Shown: positions 36,465 to 46,522, counted from the stretch's first letter. The stretch is DNA of 64,000 nucleotides from JTS-RE37 sp041744575 (GCA_041744575.1 JBGTKP010000002.1:5968-69967), one strand, 5' to 3'. Numbers and translations: made by a program. The notes: generated by a model from the letters alone, not told the origin.

Positions 36465-38498
36465 ATGAATTCAATACAGGTTTCAGGGTTTCATTTATCT
36501 TGTTTTCTCAGAAAGTCTCAGGTGCTCGCTATTGGGATGTCAATGGTTTGTGGCATCCTTGCCGGCCAGAATCCAAAAAGGGCCCTGGCCGTTAATGATC
36601 TGCTCAAAGTGAAAACTGTTTCATCACCTGAGGTTAGTCCGGACGGAGCTTGGGTGGCCTATGTCCTTTCGGAAAACGATCTTGAGAAAGACAAAATTAT
36701 AAGTCGGATCTTCATCATTCCGGCTGTTGGTGGAAAAAGTATCCCGATTACTTCTGCCGACTATTCCGCGAGTGAGCCAAAATGGAGTCCGGACAATCAA
36801 TATCTTTCATTCATCGCATCGCGCGGTGATGATGACAAGCCACAGGTATGGACATCCAACAGGCAGGGAGGCGACGCGGTGCAACTTACCCATATTCCCC
36901 AGGGAGTGATTGGTCATTCCTGGTCGCCTGCCGGAGACAAACTGCTTTTGAGAATTACAGACCCAAGACCGGAAGAACTCACTAAGGATAAAACGGATGA
37001 TAAAAAAGCGCGGCCCTATGTGATTGACAGGCTACAGTTTAAACAGGATTATGTGGGATACCTTGATCGGTATAGGACGCACCTCTATGTATTGCAAACA
37101 GGAGATTCCACTGCATTGCAGATCACTTCCGGGGATTACGAAGACACAGAACCCGTTTGGAGTCCGGATGGCAAATCGGTTGCTTTTGTCAGCAATCGTT
37201 CGGAAAATCCCGATGGCAACGTGAATACGGATATCTGGGTGGTCGCCGCAGATAACCAGGACAAAGGACAAAACCTGAAACGACTTACCACCAACCCGAA
37301 TGAGGATGATTCTCCTGCCTGGAGTCCTGATGGGAAATTCATTGCTTATAAAACGGTCACAGATGGTGCACTCATATGGTACGCCTCCCAGCAACTGTCC
37401 ATTGTTCCTTCTGACGGAGGAAATACGAGACTTTTAACCGGAAAGCTGGATAGGAATATATCGAAACCGAAGTATTCCACCGATGGAAAACGGATTTATT
37501 TCATGTTGGAGGAGAACGGGAGCAGTAACCTTGGAGCAGTAGATCCGGCAGGAAAGGAATTTTCCAGGGTGTTACAGGGAGAATTTGGCATTACAGATTA
37601 CACCTTCTACGGGAAAGCAATTTTTCCACTGCTCAGTAAGCCCAATTATCCCGCCAATATCTACAGGTATGAACAGGATGAGCTAAAGGAACTGACCCAT
37701 GAGAATAAAAAACTTCTTGCCGATAAAAAGAAGCCGGGGATTGAGAAATTCGTTTTTAAAAGCGCTGATGGTACTGAAGTGGAAGGCTTTGCCGTTATGC
37801 CTGTCGACTATGTAAAAGGCATGAAATATCCGACCATTCTGTGGATTCACGGGGGTCCCGCCAGTCAGTATGATTATTCATTTGACATCGAGTCACAGGC
37901 TTTTGCGGCACATGGGTATGTAACACTGCTTATCAATCCCAGAGGTTCTACAGGCTACGGACAGGCCTTTTCTCAGGCCATCTTTGCTGACTGGGGGAAT
38001 CTGGATTACCAGGATGTCATGGCGGGGGTAGATCATGCCATTGCAGCGGGATATGCGGATCCGGAGAAACTCATCGTTGGTGGCTGGTCGTATGGCGGGA
38101 TCCTCACGAACTATGTAATTATCAAAACCAAGCGGTTCAAGGCGGCCGTTTCCGGTGCAAGTGAGGCCTTGTACAGGGCGAATTACGGTCATGATCATTA
38201 CCAATTCAGTTGGGAGAAAGAATTGGGCTTACCCTGGGAAAATGCAGATTTATGGGAAAAATTATCACCTTTCAATCAGGTGGCAAATATCAGCACACCC
38301 ACCCTGTGGATGGGGGGAAGCAATGACTGGAATGTTCCCATTCTCAACTCGGAACAGATGTATCAGGCAATGAAACGGCTGGGAAAAGATACCCAGTTGG
38401 TGGTGTACCCGGGAGAACATCACGGGATCCGAAAGCCCTCTTTTGTAAAAGACCGGCTGGACCGCTATTTAAAATGGTTCGAGGACCATGTAAAATAA
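36465..38498 (+). CDS. S9-family prolyl oligopeptidase-like serine peptidase
   Basis: 677 residues: N-terminal export signal (about 1-42), PD40 propeller ('SPEVSPDGAWVAYV', 'EPKWSPDNQYLSFIA', 'EPVWSPDGKSVAFVSNR', 'SPAWSPDGKFIAYK'), then the alpha/beta hydrolase domain from about 430. Ser542 is in 'GGWSYGG'; Asp621 and His653 are the likely triad partners. This is the acylaminoacyl-/dipeptidyl-peptidase type, working on short peptides in the periplasm. 103 bases after the M1 gene. Another S9 enzyme of similar plan lies at 48055-49986. Confidence 0.92.
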   Translation: MNSIQVSGFHLSCFLRKSQVLAIGMSMVCGILAGQNPKRALAVNDLLKVKTVSSPEVSPDGAWVAYVLSENDLEKDKIISRIFIIPAVGGKSIPITSADYSASEPKWSPDNQYLSFIASRGDDDKPQVWTSNRQGGDAVQLTHIPQGVIGHSWSPAGDKLLLRITDPRPEELTKDKTDDKKARPYVIDRLQFKQDYVGYLDRYRTHLYVLQTGDSTALQITSGDYEDTEPVWSPDGKSVAFVSNRSENPDGNVNTDIWVVAADNQDKGQNLKRLTTNPNEDDSPAWSPDGKFIAYKTVTDGALIWYASQQLSIVPSDGGNTRLLTGKLDRNISKPKYSTDGKRIYFMLEENGSSNLGAVDPAGKEFSRVLQGEFGITDYTFYGKAIFPLLSKPNYPANIYRYEQDELKELTHENKKLLADKKKPGIEKFVFKSADGTEVEGFAVMPVDYVKGMKYPTILWIHGGPASQYDYSFDIESQAFAAHGYVTLLINPRGSTGYGQAFSQAIFADWGNLDYQDVMAGVDHAIAAGYADPEKLIVGGWSYGGILTNYVIIKTKRFKAAVSGASEALYRANYGHDHYQFSWEKELGLPWENADLWEKLSPFNQVANISTPTLWMGGSNDWNVPILNSEQMYQAMKRLGKDTQLVVYPGEHHGIRKPSFVKDRLDRYLKWFEDHVK

Positions 38499-38536
38499 CG
38501 TCCACAAGGGATCATGATCAATCAGTCCCCCAAATT

Positions 38537-41500
38537 TCATTTTCCACTGAAGGTGACATTCATCAACGCCACAACACCGGATCTTTTTTCCTCCTTTTTC
38601 GGTTTATACACAAAGTAAACTGCCTTGGCCTTTTCGCTCACAGGATTTGTCATTTTTATCGGTATGACCCCGCCTTGCTGACCTGAAGCCGCTTTCGACA
38701 AACTTCCGCTACCAATCAATTTTCCGTCAGGAGCATCAAGGTGCATTTCAAAATCCAGTCCGGAAGCAGGGGGCGACTCCCATCCCGCTGCCAGCGTCGC
38801 TGATTTGACGCCGGTAAGATCAACATCTTCCAGGGCAAACCAACTTTCACTTTCAGGAACAACCAGGAGATCCATCCCGTTAAAGTTTACCACGGTCATC
38901 CCCTCTTGCCTGGTGGCTTTTGAAAACGATACCGTGCTCCCCATAAGGGTTACCGATTTTACTCCGGTCAAAGGTCTTGCCTCACCAACCCCGTTATCCG
39001 TATAGCTTGCGGTGAGGACCATTACATTGGTTCCTTCCCCTGGTTCAGGGACCACCTTCCCAACTGGTGGCAGAGATTTCGTCCGCATGCCATTGTCCGC
39101 CAGGGATTGTATATACAAGGCCATTTGGCGCGTTTCATCCTGACTGATGGTCGGGTGGGCCGGCATGGTCACTTCGCCCCAGACCCCACTTCCGCCATCG
39201 GTGATCTTTTTTTGCAGGTAACCAATCATGTCCTTATCATTCTTATATTTTTCGGCTACCTGCAGGTAGGTAGGGCCGATGGAAGGTTCTTTTTCTTTAT
39301 GGCAGGTCTTGCAATCCATTGCCATTGTCAAAGCCTTTCCCGTAACTGTTGCAGAAACTTCCTGATGTCCCAGAGACTTCTCAACCTCATCCATTCCCTG
39401 TCTGTAATCAACGGAGACAAAGATGTTGGAGGCATCAATCTGATCACCGTCCACATCTGTTACCACCACCTTATAGTCCACGGGAACACCCGGAATAAAA
39501 AATGAACGGTTGCCACTGCTGATGGCAATGTCCACCTCCGGCCTTGAATTTCCGGCGACCACAGACATTACATCGCTTTTCGCACTTTCCCCCTTGTCAT
39601 CCTTCACCTCTACCGAAATTTTAAATTCCCCAGCCTTCTGATAGATATGGTCAATTTCAGGCGTATTGGTTTCCCTTGTTGAACCATCTCCAAGGTCCCA
39701 TACATAGGTAACCGCATCCTTTTCCCGGTCAGAGGCAGTCACATTTGCCTTTATGGAGAGCGGAACAGGTCCGGAAGTCTTGTCAACAATCAGGCCATCG
39801 ATGACCGGAGGCCGGTTACCTCCGTTGTACTGTATATAGCTCAACCCCGAATTTTCATTTTTGGAGAACCAGCCGCTGCCATATTCCAGCAGATAAACGC
39901 GCCCATCGGGGCTCATCTCCATATCGATCAGATTGTTCAGACTGATATCCGGAGCAAAAGGTTCCATCTTGTTGAACGTCCCATCCTCGAAGAGGCTCAC
40001 CGCCTTCATCCAGCCGCGCATCCAGTCATAAATAATTATCTTGCCATCATAATAATCCGGTAATTTATCCTCTCCCTGATACAAGTCTGAGTAATATGCC
40101 GGGCCAGCCATGGCATTCCTGCCACCGGTTCCCACCTGCGGAAATTCTCCCGTTTCTCCGTAGGGATAATAGATATAGGCAGGCATGGCCGGTGGTAATT
40201 CCCTGAGACCGGTATTGTTCTTGGAATCGTTGATCGGTTCTTCGGGATCAAAAGCTTCTCCACTCTCCCCGGATGTGTAATCATAATCATGATAAGGTTT
40301 ATTGTCTCCAATGAACAATGGCCAGCCAAAATTTCCGGCTTCCCGGGCCTGGTTCATTTCGTCGTAGCCGCGCGGCCCCCTGGTAGCCAGGCTATCATCG
40401 CGCGCATCCGGTCCTACTTCCCCCCAGTATACATAGCCATTTTTCGGATCGACAGAGATCCTGTAGGGATTCCGATGTCCCATAGTATAGATTTCAGGTC
40501 GGGACTTCCCGGTTCCCACAGGGAAAAGGTTCCCTTCCGGAATTTCATAGGTGCCATCCTCCTTTACCTTGATCCGGAGGATCTTACCTCGGAGATCATT
40601 GGTATTTCCCGAAGAACGCCGTGCATCATATTGGTCATGTCCGGGGATGTCATTCAGTGGGGCAAAGCCACTGCTTACGTACTTCACGTTCTTCTCATCG
40701 AAGGGGGTCGAATTATCCCCGCTTGAAAGATAAAGCATATCATCCGGGCCAAAGGCAATCGAACCCCCGGTATGGCAGCATATCTCACGCTGAGAGTCTA
40801 CTTCCAGGATCACCTGTTCAGATTCCTTGTCAAAAACACCATCCGCATATTTAAATCGTGAAAGGCGGTTCACCCACGAATCCCCGGTGGGAGCGTAATA
40901 AATATAAATCCAATGATTTTTTTCGTAATGCGGATCCTTCTGAAGACCCATGAGACCTTCTTCGGCATTCACCCCGGGGGTCTTCAGGGTTTTGCTGTAC
41001 ACCTCCAGAAATCCTACCTGTCTGACGGTGTCTTCTGCAGCACTGTAAAGCATGACCTCACCCCGGCGTTGCCCAATGAGAACATCATTATTGGGGAGGA
41101 CGGCCATTTCTGTGGGTTCAAAAAATTCCCCGGTACTCAAGGGAACTTTTATAAATCGATCACCATCCGGCGGGATCTGTGACGTTACCTTTTTTTCATC
41201 AGGGGCCAGGTTCTCCCCGATGGCATACTGAATTCCGCCAAGGAGATGTCTGAGATAATTTTCTTCGGTATAACTTTCTTCTGTATGGCCCAAAGCCGTA
41301 TAGAAGGATCGTCCGCCATCAAATTCATGGTACCAGCTCATCGGATGGTAAGAACCATTCGTACCTCCTTCGTAGGTGGACTCATCAATAGTCAGCACTA
41401 CATTATTATCCGGGTTCAGTTTCTTGTAGTTGTACATCTCATCAGAACGGTGCCACACAGAGTCCTTGAAAAAACTGGTAGCTCCAAAATTTTTGTCTTT

Positions 41501-41941
41501 TATGACAAAGTCTGCTTCCGGGGTCCCCGGGGGATGCCCGTTAAAATAGCCCCCCACCAGTTTCCCGTACCAGTTCCAGTCATATTCTGTATCTGCGGCA
41601 GCGTGAACCCCCACGAAACTACCGCCGGCCTGAATGTATCTTTCAAAAGCCGCCTCCTGTTTTGCGTTGAGAACATCACCCGTAGTATTGAGAAAAATAA
41701 CAGACGCATAATTTTTCAAGCTGTCTTCCTCAAAATACGCGGCGTTTTTGGTGGTATCTACGGCGAAATTGTTTTCTTTTCCCAACTTCTGTATGGCCAC
41801 AAGACCAGCAGGGATGGATGCATGATTAAAACCCATGGTTTTTGAAAAGACCAGCACCCTGGGTTGATCACTCCTTTTTTTAGTGCACCCCGATATAGCC
41901 AGGCAGCCGATGATTGCCACACACCAAAAATAATTTTCCAT
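38537..41941 (-). CDS. Multidomain lipoprotein: ThuA, PQQ-type sugar dehydrogenase, PKD, cytochrome c, CBM-like
   Basis: 1134 residues. Lipobox 'AISGC' (Cys19). Domains in order: ThuA-like (about 27-240, 'VGVHAAADTEYDW'); soluble glucose/sorbosone dehydrogenase-like propeller (about 265-700, 'GLMGLQKDPHYEKNHWIYIYY', 'DLRGKILRI', 'MGHRNPYRISVDP'); PKD domain (about 720-800, 'YVWDLGDGSTRETNTPEIDH'); class I cytochrome c with 'CKTCH' at 877-881; and a C-terminal carbohydrate-binding-like beta domain (about 1000-1134). A cell-surface or periplasmic enzyme that oxidises a sugar and passes electrons through its own haem is likely; the substrate is unknown. This domain chain is known in Bacteroidota. 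Confidence 0.9.
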   Translation of the reverse strand: MENYFWCVAIIGCLAISGCTKKRSDQPRVLVFSKTMGFNHASIPAGLVAIQKLGKENNFAVDTTKNAAYFEEDSLKNYASVIFLNTTGDVLNAKQEAAFERYIQAGGSFVGVHAAADTEYDWNWYGKLVGGYFNGHPPGTPEADFVIKDKNFGATSFFKDSVWHRSDEMYNYKKLNPDNNVVLTIDESTYEGGTNGSYHPMSWYHEFDGGRSFYTALGHTEESYTEENYLRHLLGGIQYAIGENLAPDEKKVTSQIPPDGDRFIKVPLSTGEFFEPTEMAVLPNNDVLIGQRRGEVMLYSAAEDTVRQVGFLEVYSKTLKTPGVNAEEGLMGLQKDPHYEKNHWIYIYYAPTGDSWVNRLSRFKYADGVFDKESEQVILEVDSQREICCHTGGSIAFGPDDMLYLSSGDNSTPFDEKNVKYVSSGFAPLNDIPGHDQYDARRSSGNTNDLRGKILRIKVKEDGTYEIPEGNLFPVGTGKSRPEIYTMGHRNPYRISVDPKNGYVYWGEVGPDARDDSLATRGPRGYDEMNQAREAGNFGWPLFIGDNKPYHDYDYTSGESGEAFDPEEPINDSKNNTGLRELPPAMPAYIYYPYGETGEFPQVGTGGRNAMAGPAYYSDLYQGEDKLPDYYDGKIIIYDWMRGWMKAVSLFEDGTFNKMEPFAPDISLNNLIDMEMSPDGRVYLLEYGSGWFSKNENSGLSYIQYNGGNRPPVIDGLIVDKTSGPVPLSIKANVTASDREKDAVTYVWDLGDGSTRETNTPEIDHIYQKAGEFKISVEVKDDKGESAKSDVMSVVAGNSRPEVDIAISSGNRSFFIPGVPVDYKVVVTDVDGDQIDASNIFVSVDYRQGMDEVEKSLGHQEVSATVTGKALTMAMDCKTCHKEKEPSIGPTYLQVAEKYKNDKDMIGYLQKKITDGGSGVWGEVTMPAHPTISQDETRQMALYIQSLADNGMRTKSLPPVGKVVPEPGEGTNVMVLTASYTDNGVGEARPLTGVKSVTLMGSTVSFSKATRQEGMTVVNFNGMDLLVVPESESWFALEDVDLTGVKSATLAAGWESPPASGLDFEMHLDAPDGKLIGSGSLSKAASGQQGGVIPIKMTNPVSEKAKAVYFVYKPKKEEKRSGVVALMNVTFSGK

Positions 41942-42322
41942 AAGACTTGTTTTGTTTGATTAGAACTAATTGCTTACCGTGTTCTGACTACCTGAGGTCC
42001 GCATGGAGCGGGTCAACCTAACGAAATGAATTTTTGAGGCAGGTTGATTGCATAATCCTCAAAATTAATCCATTTTTAGCTTTTAAAGATAGGTATACTC
42101 GCTATAAAAAACCAAGAATTTATTAAGGGGGATGCAATTATTTTAGGAATTTGACCATCGCTGACAACACATACTTAACAGAACCTTGCGGAAGATACCC
42201 TCCTCAACTCCCAAAAACAAGTGTGGATGGACCGGACGTCAATTAAGGCTGCGATTTTGTAACTTTACGATGAACGCTATATTAACATTGTACCCGGACG
42301 GGTGTAACCAAACACTTGCAAT
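41942..42322. other. 381-base intergenic region between divergent genes
   Basis: AT-rich, no open frame with coding character. It has a short inverted repeat TCAACCT/AGGTTGA near 42013-42055 with a loop of about 25 bases, and TAACTTTA at 42260-42267, a 7-of-8 match to the -7 consensus, facing the amidohydrolase gene. It probably holds both divergent promoters. No RNA gene recognised. Confidence 0.5.
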
Positions 42323-43699
42323 ATGAAGAAATTCCACATGCTTATTCCGGCTCTATTACTAGCCGCCTGTAATGAGGCTCAGCAGGAACCTGGCTCCACA
42401 GCTTCACTGATAACCAACGTCAACATCATTGATGTCCGCAATGGCAGCATCCTTGAAGACCACCAGATGGTCATTGATTCCGGTAAAATCATCAAAATCC
42501 TCCAAAAGGTAAGCCATCCTGAGTCCTACAAGACCAGGATTGACGGGATGGGGAGCTATGCCCTTCCGGGTTTGGCCGAAATGCACGCACATATCCCCTC
42601 ACCGGATACTCCGAGAGAGCGGATTGAAGAAACCCTCTTTTTATATCTGTCCAGCGGTATCACCACCATACGCGGAATGCTGGGTCATCCGTCCCATCTC
42701 GATATGAGGGAGGCGGCACAGAAGGGAACTTTGCTGAGTCCCCGTATTTTCACATCCAGTCCCTCCTTGAACGGAACGACTGTAAGCACACCTGAAGAGG
42801 CCCGTAAAAAAGTGTTGCAATATAAGGAAGAGGGATACGACTTCCTTAAAATACATCCGGGGATCCAAAGGGAGGTTTTTGATAGCCTCGTAAAAACCGC
42901 CAAGGCAGCAGACATGGCATTTTCCGGACACGTTCCTGTGGCAGTAGGGATTCGGCATGCCCTTGAAAGCCAGTATGCCTCCATAGATCATGTTGATGGT
43001 TTCCTGGAAGGTCTGGTACCCGGGGCAAAGCAGACAGATCCTGAAACGAATGGATTTTTCGGATATAATTTTACCCCGCTGGCGGACACTACCCTGATTG
43101 CTGAGCTGGTAAGTCTTTCGCGGGAAAATAAGGTATGGATCGTTCCCACGCAGAGTTTATTTGAACGCTGGTTTGCCCCGGTGTCTGCAGATGAGTTGCT
43201 GGCCCAGCCCGAAATGAAATATATGCCCGCCACAACGCTCGAAGACTGGAAAAGAAGAAAGGAAGAATCAACCGGTCCCGGTTCGGGTTTCAGCGAGGAA
43301 CAATGGATTACCTTTGATCTCATAAGAAAAAAGCTGATCAATGCGTTGCAGGATAATGGCCATGGAATTCTGCTCGGCTCGGATGCGCCACAACTCTTTA
43401 ACGTCCCCGGGTTCTCAATCCACCATGAAATCGAAGGGATGGCGCGTGCCGGCCTCTCGCCTCTGGAAATCGTGCAATCCGGAACCATCAGTCCTGCACG
43501 TTTTTTCGGGAAGGAAGGAGAATTTGGCGAATTAAAGGAGGGAATGGCCGCAGACCTTATTTTGGTAAATGGCAACCCATTGAACGATCTCGGGGCGCTG
43601 AAGGATCTGAACGGAGTGATGGTTCGGGGTCATTGGCTTTCCAGAGAAGCGATAAATAAGAGACTGGCTCAAATTGCAGCCAATGCCATTAATCATTAA
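42323..43699 (+). CDS. Amidohydrolase-family lipoprotein (imidazolonepropionase/prolidase-like)
   Basis: 458 residues. Lipobox 'LLAAC' (Cys16). The metal-dependent hydrolase barrel starts with the His-x-His motif 'AEMHAHIPS'. A later His in 'AFSGHVPVAVG', 'YASIDHVDGF', and Asp in 'LLGSDAPQLF' complete the usual binuclear-site set. 'EGMAADLILVNGNPLNDL' is the standard C-terminal small-domain ending. Members cleave cyclic amides or the dipeptide bond of X-Pro/X-Arg. Export and neighbouring peptidases favour a peptide-related substrate, by inference. Confidence 0.88.
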   Translation: MKKFHMLIPALLLAACNEAQQEPGSTASLITNVNIIDVRNGSILEDHQMVIDSGKIIKILQKVSHPESYKTRIDGMGSYALPGLAEMHAHIPSPDTPRERIEETLFLYLSSGITTIRGMLGHPSHLDMREAAQKGTLLSPRIFTSSPSLNGTTVSTPEEARKKVLQYKEEGYDFLKIHPGIQREVFDSLVKTAKAADMAFSGHVPVAVGIRHALESQYASIDHVDGFLEGLVPGAKQTDPETNGFFGYNFTPLADTTLIAELVSLSRENKVWIVPTQSLFERWFAPVSADELLAQPEMKYMPATTLEDWKRRKEESTGPGSGFSEEQWITFDLIRKKLINALQDNGHGILLGSDAPQLFNVPGFSIHHEIEGMARAGLSPLEIVQSGTISPARFFGKEGEFGELKEGMAADLILVNGNPLNDLGALKDLNGVMVRGHWLSREAINKRLAQIAANAINH

Positions 43700-43851
43700 T
43701 GGGTTTGCGTTTGACTCGGCTTTCCGGGATTGGTGCGCGATTTAAACTCACGTGCAACCCTCAGAATCTGAAGATGCCATTACCGAACTGCAGCTTGTAA
43801 TTTTTGTATTATATTCGAAGTGATGACAACCCTGTCGTAATTGTGTCCACT

Positions 43852-44349
43852 ATGCTAAAAAAAATAATGATTGGGATAGGAATTCTATTACTACTGATCC
43901 AGTTCATTCGCCCGGAGAAAAATGAAGGTGACGACCGGACATTTGATATTTCCAGGGAATACCAAATACCAACAGAAGTTAACACGACTTTAAAGGTAGC
44001 CTGTAATGATTGCCATTCCAATAAGACCACCTACCCTTGGTATTCAAAAGTGCAACCGGTTGCGTGGTATCTGGAAGGTCATGTTGAGGATGGGAAGCGG
44101 CATCTGAACTTTTCCAGTTTCACCAAGCTGCCGCTGTCCGTCCAAAATCATAAGTTTGAAGAAATCATAGAGATGGTAGAAGAGAAAGAAATGCCCCTGG
44201 CAGATTATACGTATTTTGGGCTACACGAAGAGGCCCAACTCGAACCCAAAGAGCGAAAAGAGATCGTTGATTGGGCAAAAAATCAGATGACCTATTTAAA
44301 AGCGACCTATCCGGCGGATAGCCTTAAAATGAAACCGCGTGCTAAATAA
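43852..44349 (+). CDS. Haem-binding domain protein (PF14376-like)
   Basis: An open frame begins at 43804, but ATG 43852 ('MLKKIMIGIGILLLLIQFI') starts a clear membrane anchor, giving 165 residues. The body has 'CNDCHSNKTTYPWYSKVQPVAWY' around 44-66, a CxxCH c-type haem attachment motif in the Haem_bd family context, plus 'HVEDGKRHLNFSSF' and 'EMPLADYTYFGLHEEA'. Periplasmic face of the inner membrane is likely. A near-consensus -7 (TAATTTTTG, one extra spacer base) lies at 43798-43806. Possibly an electron carrier; partner unknown. Confidence 0.87.
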   Translation: MLKKIMIGIGILLLLIQFIRPEKNEGDDRTFDISREYQIPTEVNTTLKVACNDCHSNKTTYPWYSKVQPVAWYLEGHVEDGKRHLNFSSFTKLPLSVQNHKFEEIIEMVEEKEMPLADYTYFGLHEEAQLEPKERKEIVDWAKNQMTYLKATYPADSLKMKPRAK

Positions 44350-44418
44350 TTCTTTAAAAGGAGTATCTTATCCCCTATTTAGAAACCTGATATCAATTAT
44401 AACTTTAAAAACTTGAAA

Positions 44419-44979
44419 ATGAAAAAATGCTTCTTATCACTTGCCCTCCTTGTGAGTTGTTACTTATCCGCACAAATGGAATGGAAGGCGGATCCTGCTC
44501 ACTCCAACGTGAACTTCGCAATTTCCCACCTGATGATTTCAGAAGTTACCGGGAATTTTACCGAATTCGATATTTCCGCTACCGCGGACGCCACATTTAA
44601 AGATCCCACCTTTAAGGTGAGCATCCCAACTGCAAGTATCAATACCGGGAACACCCGAAGGGATGATCATTTGAAAAGTGAGGATTTTTTCGCCGTCGAG
44701 GCTCACCCTGCCCTCACCTTTGCATCTACTTCCTTTGAAAAATCAGGAGAAAAGGATTTTAAGCTTACGGGGGATCTGACTTTGCATGGTGTTACCAAAC
44801 CGGTGACCCTGGAAGGCAGGCTGAATGGCATCATCACTGATGAACGCAGCCAGAAATTAAAAGCCGGATTGAAATTAATGGGTACAATTAACCGGAAGGA
44901 TTTTGGAGTGGGAACCAAGGACTTCCCTATTGGTGATGAGGTAGAAATGGTGATCAATCTCGAAATGGCACAGCAATAG
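44419..44979 (+). CDS. YceI-family periplasmic protein
   Basis: 186 residues from ATG 44419 (a TTG at 44413 is also in frame but less likely). Signal peptide 1-18 ('LLVSCYLSAQ'). The lipocalin-like YceI fold is recognisable: 'WKADPAHSNVNFAISHLMISEVTGNFTEFD', 'IPTASINTGNTRRDDHLKSEDFF', 'GDLTLHGVTKPVTLE', 'INRKDFGVG'. YceI proteins bind polyisoprenoid or other lipids in the periplasm. TAACTTTA at 44400-44407 is close to the -7 consensus. Confidence 0.93.
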   Translation: MKKCFLSLALLVSCYLSAQMEWKADPAHSNVNFAISHLMISEVTGNFTEFDISATADATFKDPTFKVSIPTASINTGNTRRDDHLKSEDFFAVEAHPALTFASTSFEKSGEKDFKLTGDLTLHGVTKPVTLEGRLNGIITDERSQKLKAGLKLMGTINRKDFGVGTKDFPIGDEVEMVINLEMAQQ

Positions 44980-45032
44980 GTTCCGGACCATCCCACGTGT
45001 AATCTGAGTCTCTGATCCGGTCCTTTGAGCTA

Positions 45033-46286
45033 ATGAAATATACCGCTGTTTTCCTCTTTCTGAGTATCATTCATACGTCAGTAACTGGACAGGTACTGCT
45101 CCAGCCTGATCAAGTGTTTGATGGGATCCGAATGCATAAAGGCTGGGTGGTCCTTGTGGAGGGTAACGTTATAAGTTATAGCGGGGATATCTCAGGCCTG
45201 AACAAACCGGATAAAACCAGGGTGATCGACCTGCCGGGATCCACCCTGCTGCCCGGAATAATAGAAGGCCATTCTCATTTGTTACTGCATCCCTATAATG
45301 AAACTGACTGGAACGACCAGGTACTAAGGGAATCTGTGGCCGAACGATCTGTCAGAGCCTCGGTACATGCCGGCACGTCACTTCTGGCAGGAATTACCAC
45401 CATGCGGGACCTGGGTTCTGAAGGAGCGGGGTACGCCGATGTATCGCTTAAAAAGACCATTGAAGAAGGGATCATCCCCGGCCCCAGACTTCTTGTTGCC
45501 GGACCGGCGATTGTGGCCACAGGCGCTTATGGTCCCAAAGGTTTCCATGACGGCGTGAGGGTACCCCTTGGAGCCGAAGAAGCCAGTGGTACAGATGAGT
45601 TGCTGACTACAGTCAGGAGGCAACTGGGAAACGGAGCAGACCTCATCAAGGTCTACGCTGATTACCGGTGGGCAAAGGGAGAGCCATCCCAACCCACTTT
45701 TCTTCCCCATGAACTTGAAGTCCTGGTTGCCGCAGTGAAGAGTGCAGGTGGTGTTGTTGTAGCACATGCCAGTACGGTTGAAGGGATGCGACGCGCCATC
45801 ATGGCCGGGGTGGAAACCATTGAACATGGAGACCAGGGAACCGCTGAGATTTTCAGACTTATGAAGGAGTACAATGTAGCTTTATGCCCTACATTGGCCG
45901 CTGGAGACGCGGTCGAACAATACAAGGGATGGGTTAAAAATTCCTCAGCCGATCCCCTTGGGATTACCGAAAAAAAAGCCTCCTTCAAGAACGCGCTGGA
46001 CGCCGGGGTTACTATTGTTTTTGGAGGCGATGTAGGGGTGTTTGCCCATGGTGAAAACTACCGTGAGATGGAATTGATGGCAGAATACGGTATGGCTCCC
46101 CTTGACGTTTTAAAGGCGGCAACCTCAGTGAATGCGCACATCTTTCATCTTCCACGGATTGGCCAGGTAAAGGCAGGTTTTCTCGCAGATCTGATTGCAG
46201 TTCCCGGCGATCCATCCGATGATATTTCCCTTATGGGCAAAGTGCACTTTGTCATGAAAGATGGAAAGATCTATAAAGGAGAATAG
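45033..46286 (+). CDS. Exported amidohydrolase-family protein
   Basis: 417 residues with a signal peptide (1-19, 'IIHTSVTGQ'). Metal site: 'IIEGHSHLLLHPYNE' (His-x-His), 'ADLIKVYADYRW' (Lys equivalent), 'VVVAHASTVEGMRRAI', 'ETIEHGDQG', and 'VFGGDVGVFAHGENYREMELM'. The ending 'AGFLADLIAVPGDPSDDISLM' is typical. It is like prolidase/Xaa-Arg dipeptidase amidohydrolases of Bacteroidota. 53 bases after yceI; may share that transcript. Distinct from the lipoprotein amidohydrolase at 42323. Confidence 0.9.
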   Translation: MKYTAVFLFLSIIHTSVTGQVLLQPDQVFDGIRMHKGWVVLVEGNVISYSGDISGLNKPDKTRVIDLPGSTLLPGIIEGHSHLLLHPYNETDWNDQVLRESVAERSVRASVHAGTSLLAGITTMRDLGSEGAGYADVSLKKTIEEGIIPGPRLLVAGPAIVATGAYGPKGFHDGVRVPLGAEEASGTDELLTTVRRQLGNGADLIKVYADYRWAKGEPSQPTFLPHELEVLVAAVKSAGGVVVAHASTVEGMRRAIMAGVETIEHGDQGTAEIFRLMKEYNVALCPTLAAGDAVEQYKGWVKNSSADPLGITEKKASFKNALDAGVTIVFGGDVGVFAHGENYREMELMAEYGMAPLDVLKAATSVNAHIFHLPRIGQVKAGFLADLIAVPGDPSDDISLMGKVHFVMKDGKIYKGE

Positions 46287-46522
46287 GCGGGAGAAGAATA
46301 GCGGTGCCTGTTATCCCGCACGCCGAATATCCCCGGGTGGTCATTGAAATTCCCGAACCTGATAAGGTAACAGATTTCTGAGGAGAACCAAAGGCAGATC
46401 CGGCACTACAGCCCGGAGACAAGCCATTGATCATAAGTTGAGGTATTCCGGAAGATGATGTCCCATTGCGAAACACCGCTTTATAATTTGAATGATCTTA
46501 ACCAGAAATAAATTAATATACC

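Noticed and set aside
41246..41845. Plus-strand open frame of 199 codons inside the ThuA-type gene
   Set aside because: Antisense to the conserved ThuA domain; no recognisable features or promoter.
42988..43575. Long open frame on the minus strand (195 codons) inside the lipoprotein amidohydrolase gene
   Set aside because: Antisense shadow of a well-supported coding sequence with intact family motifs; Ser/Pro/Arg-rich composition with no domain.
46304..46486. Selenocysteine or reassigned TGA reading
   Set aside because: No SECIS-like structure was seen after the TGA codons, and TGA acts as a normal stop elsewhere in the window, for example for the S9 lipoprotein gene at 49984-49986.
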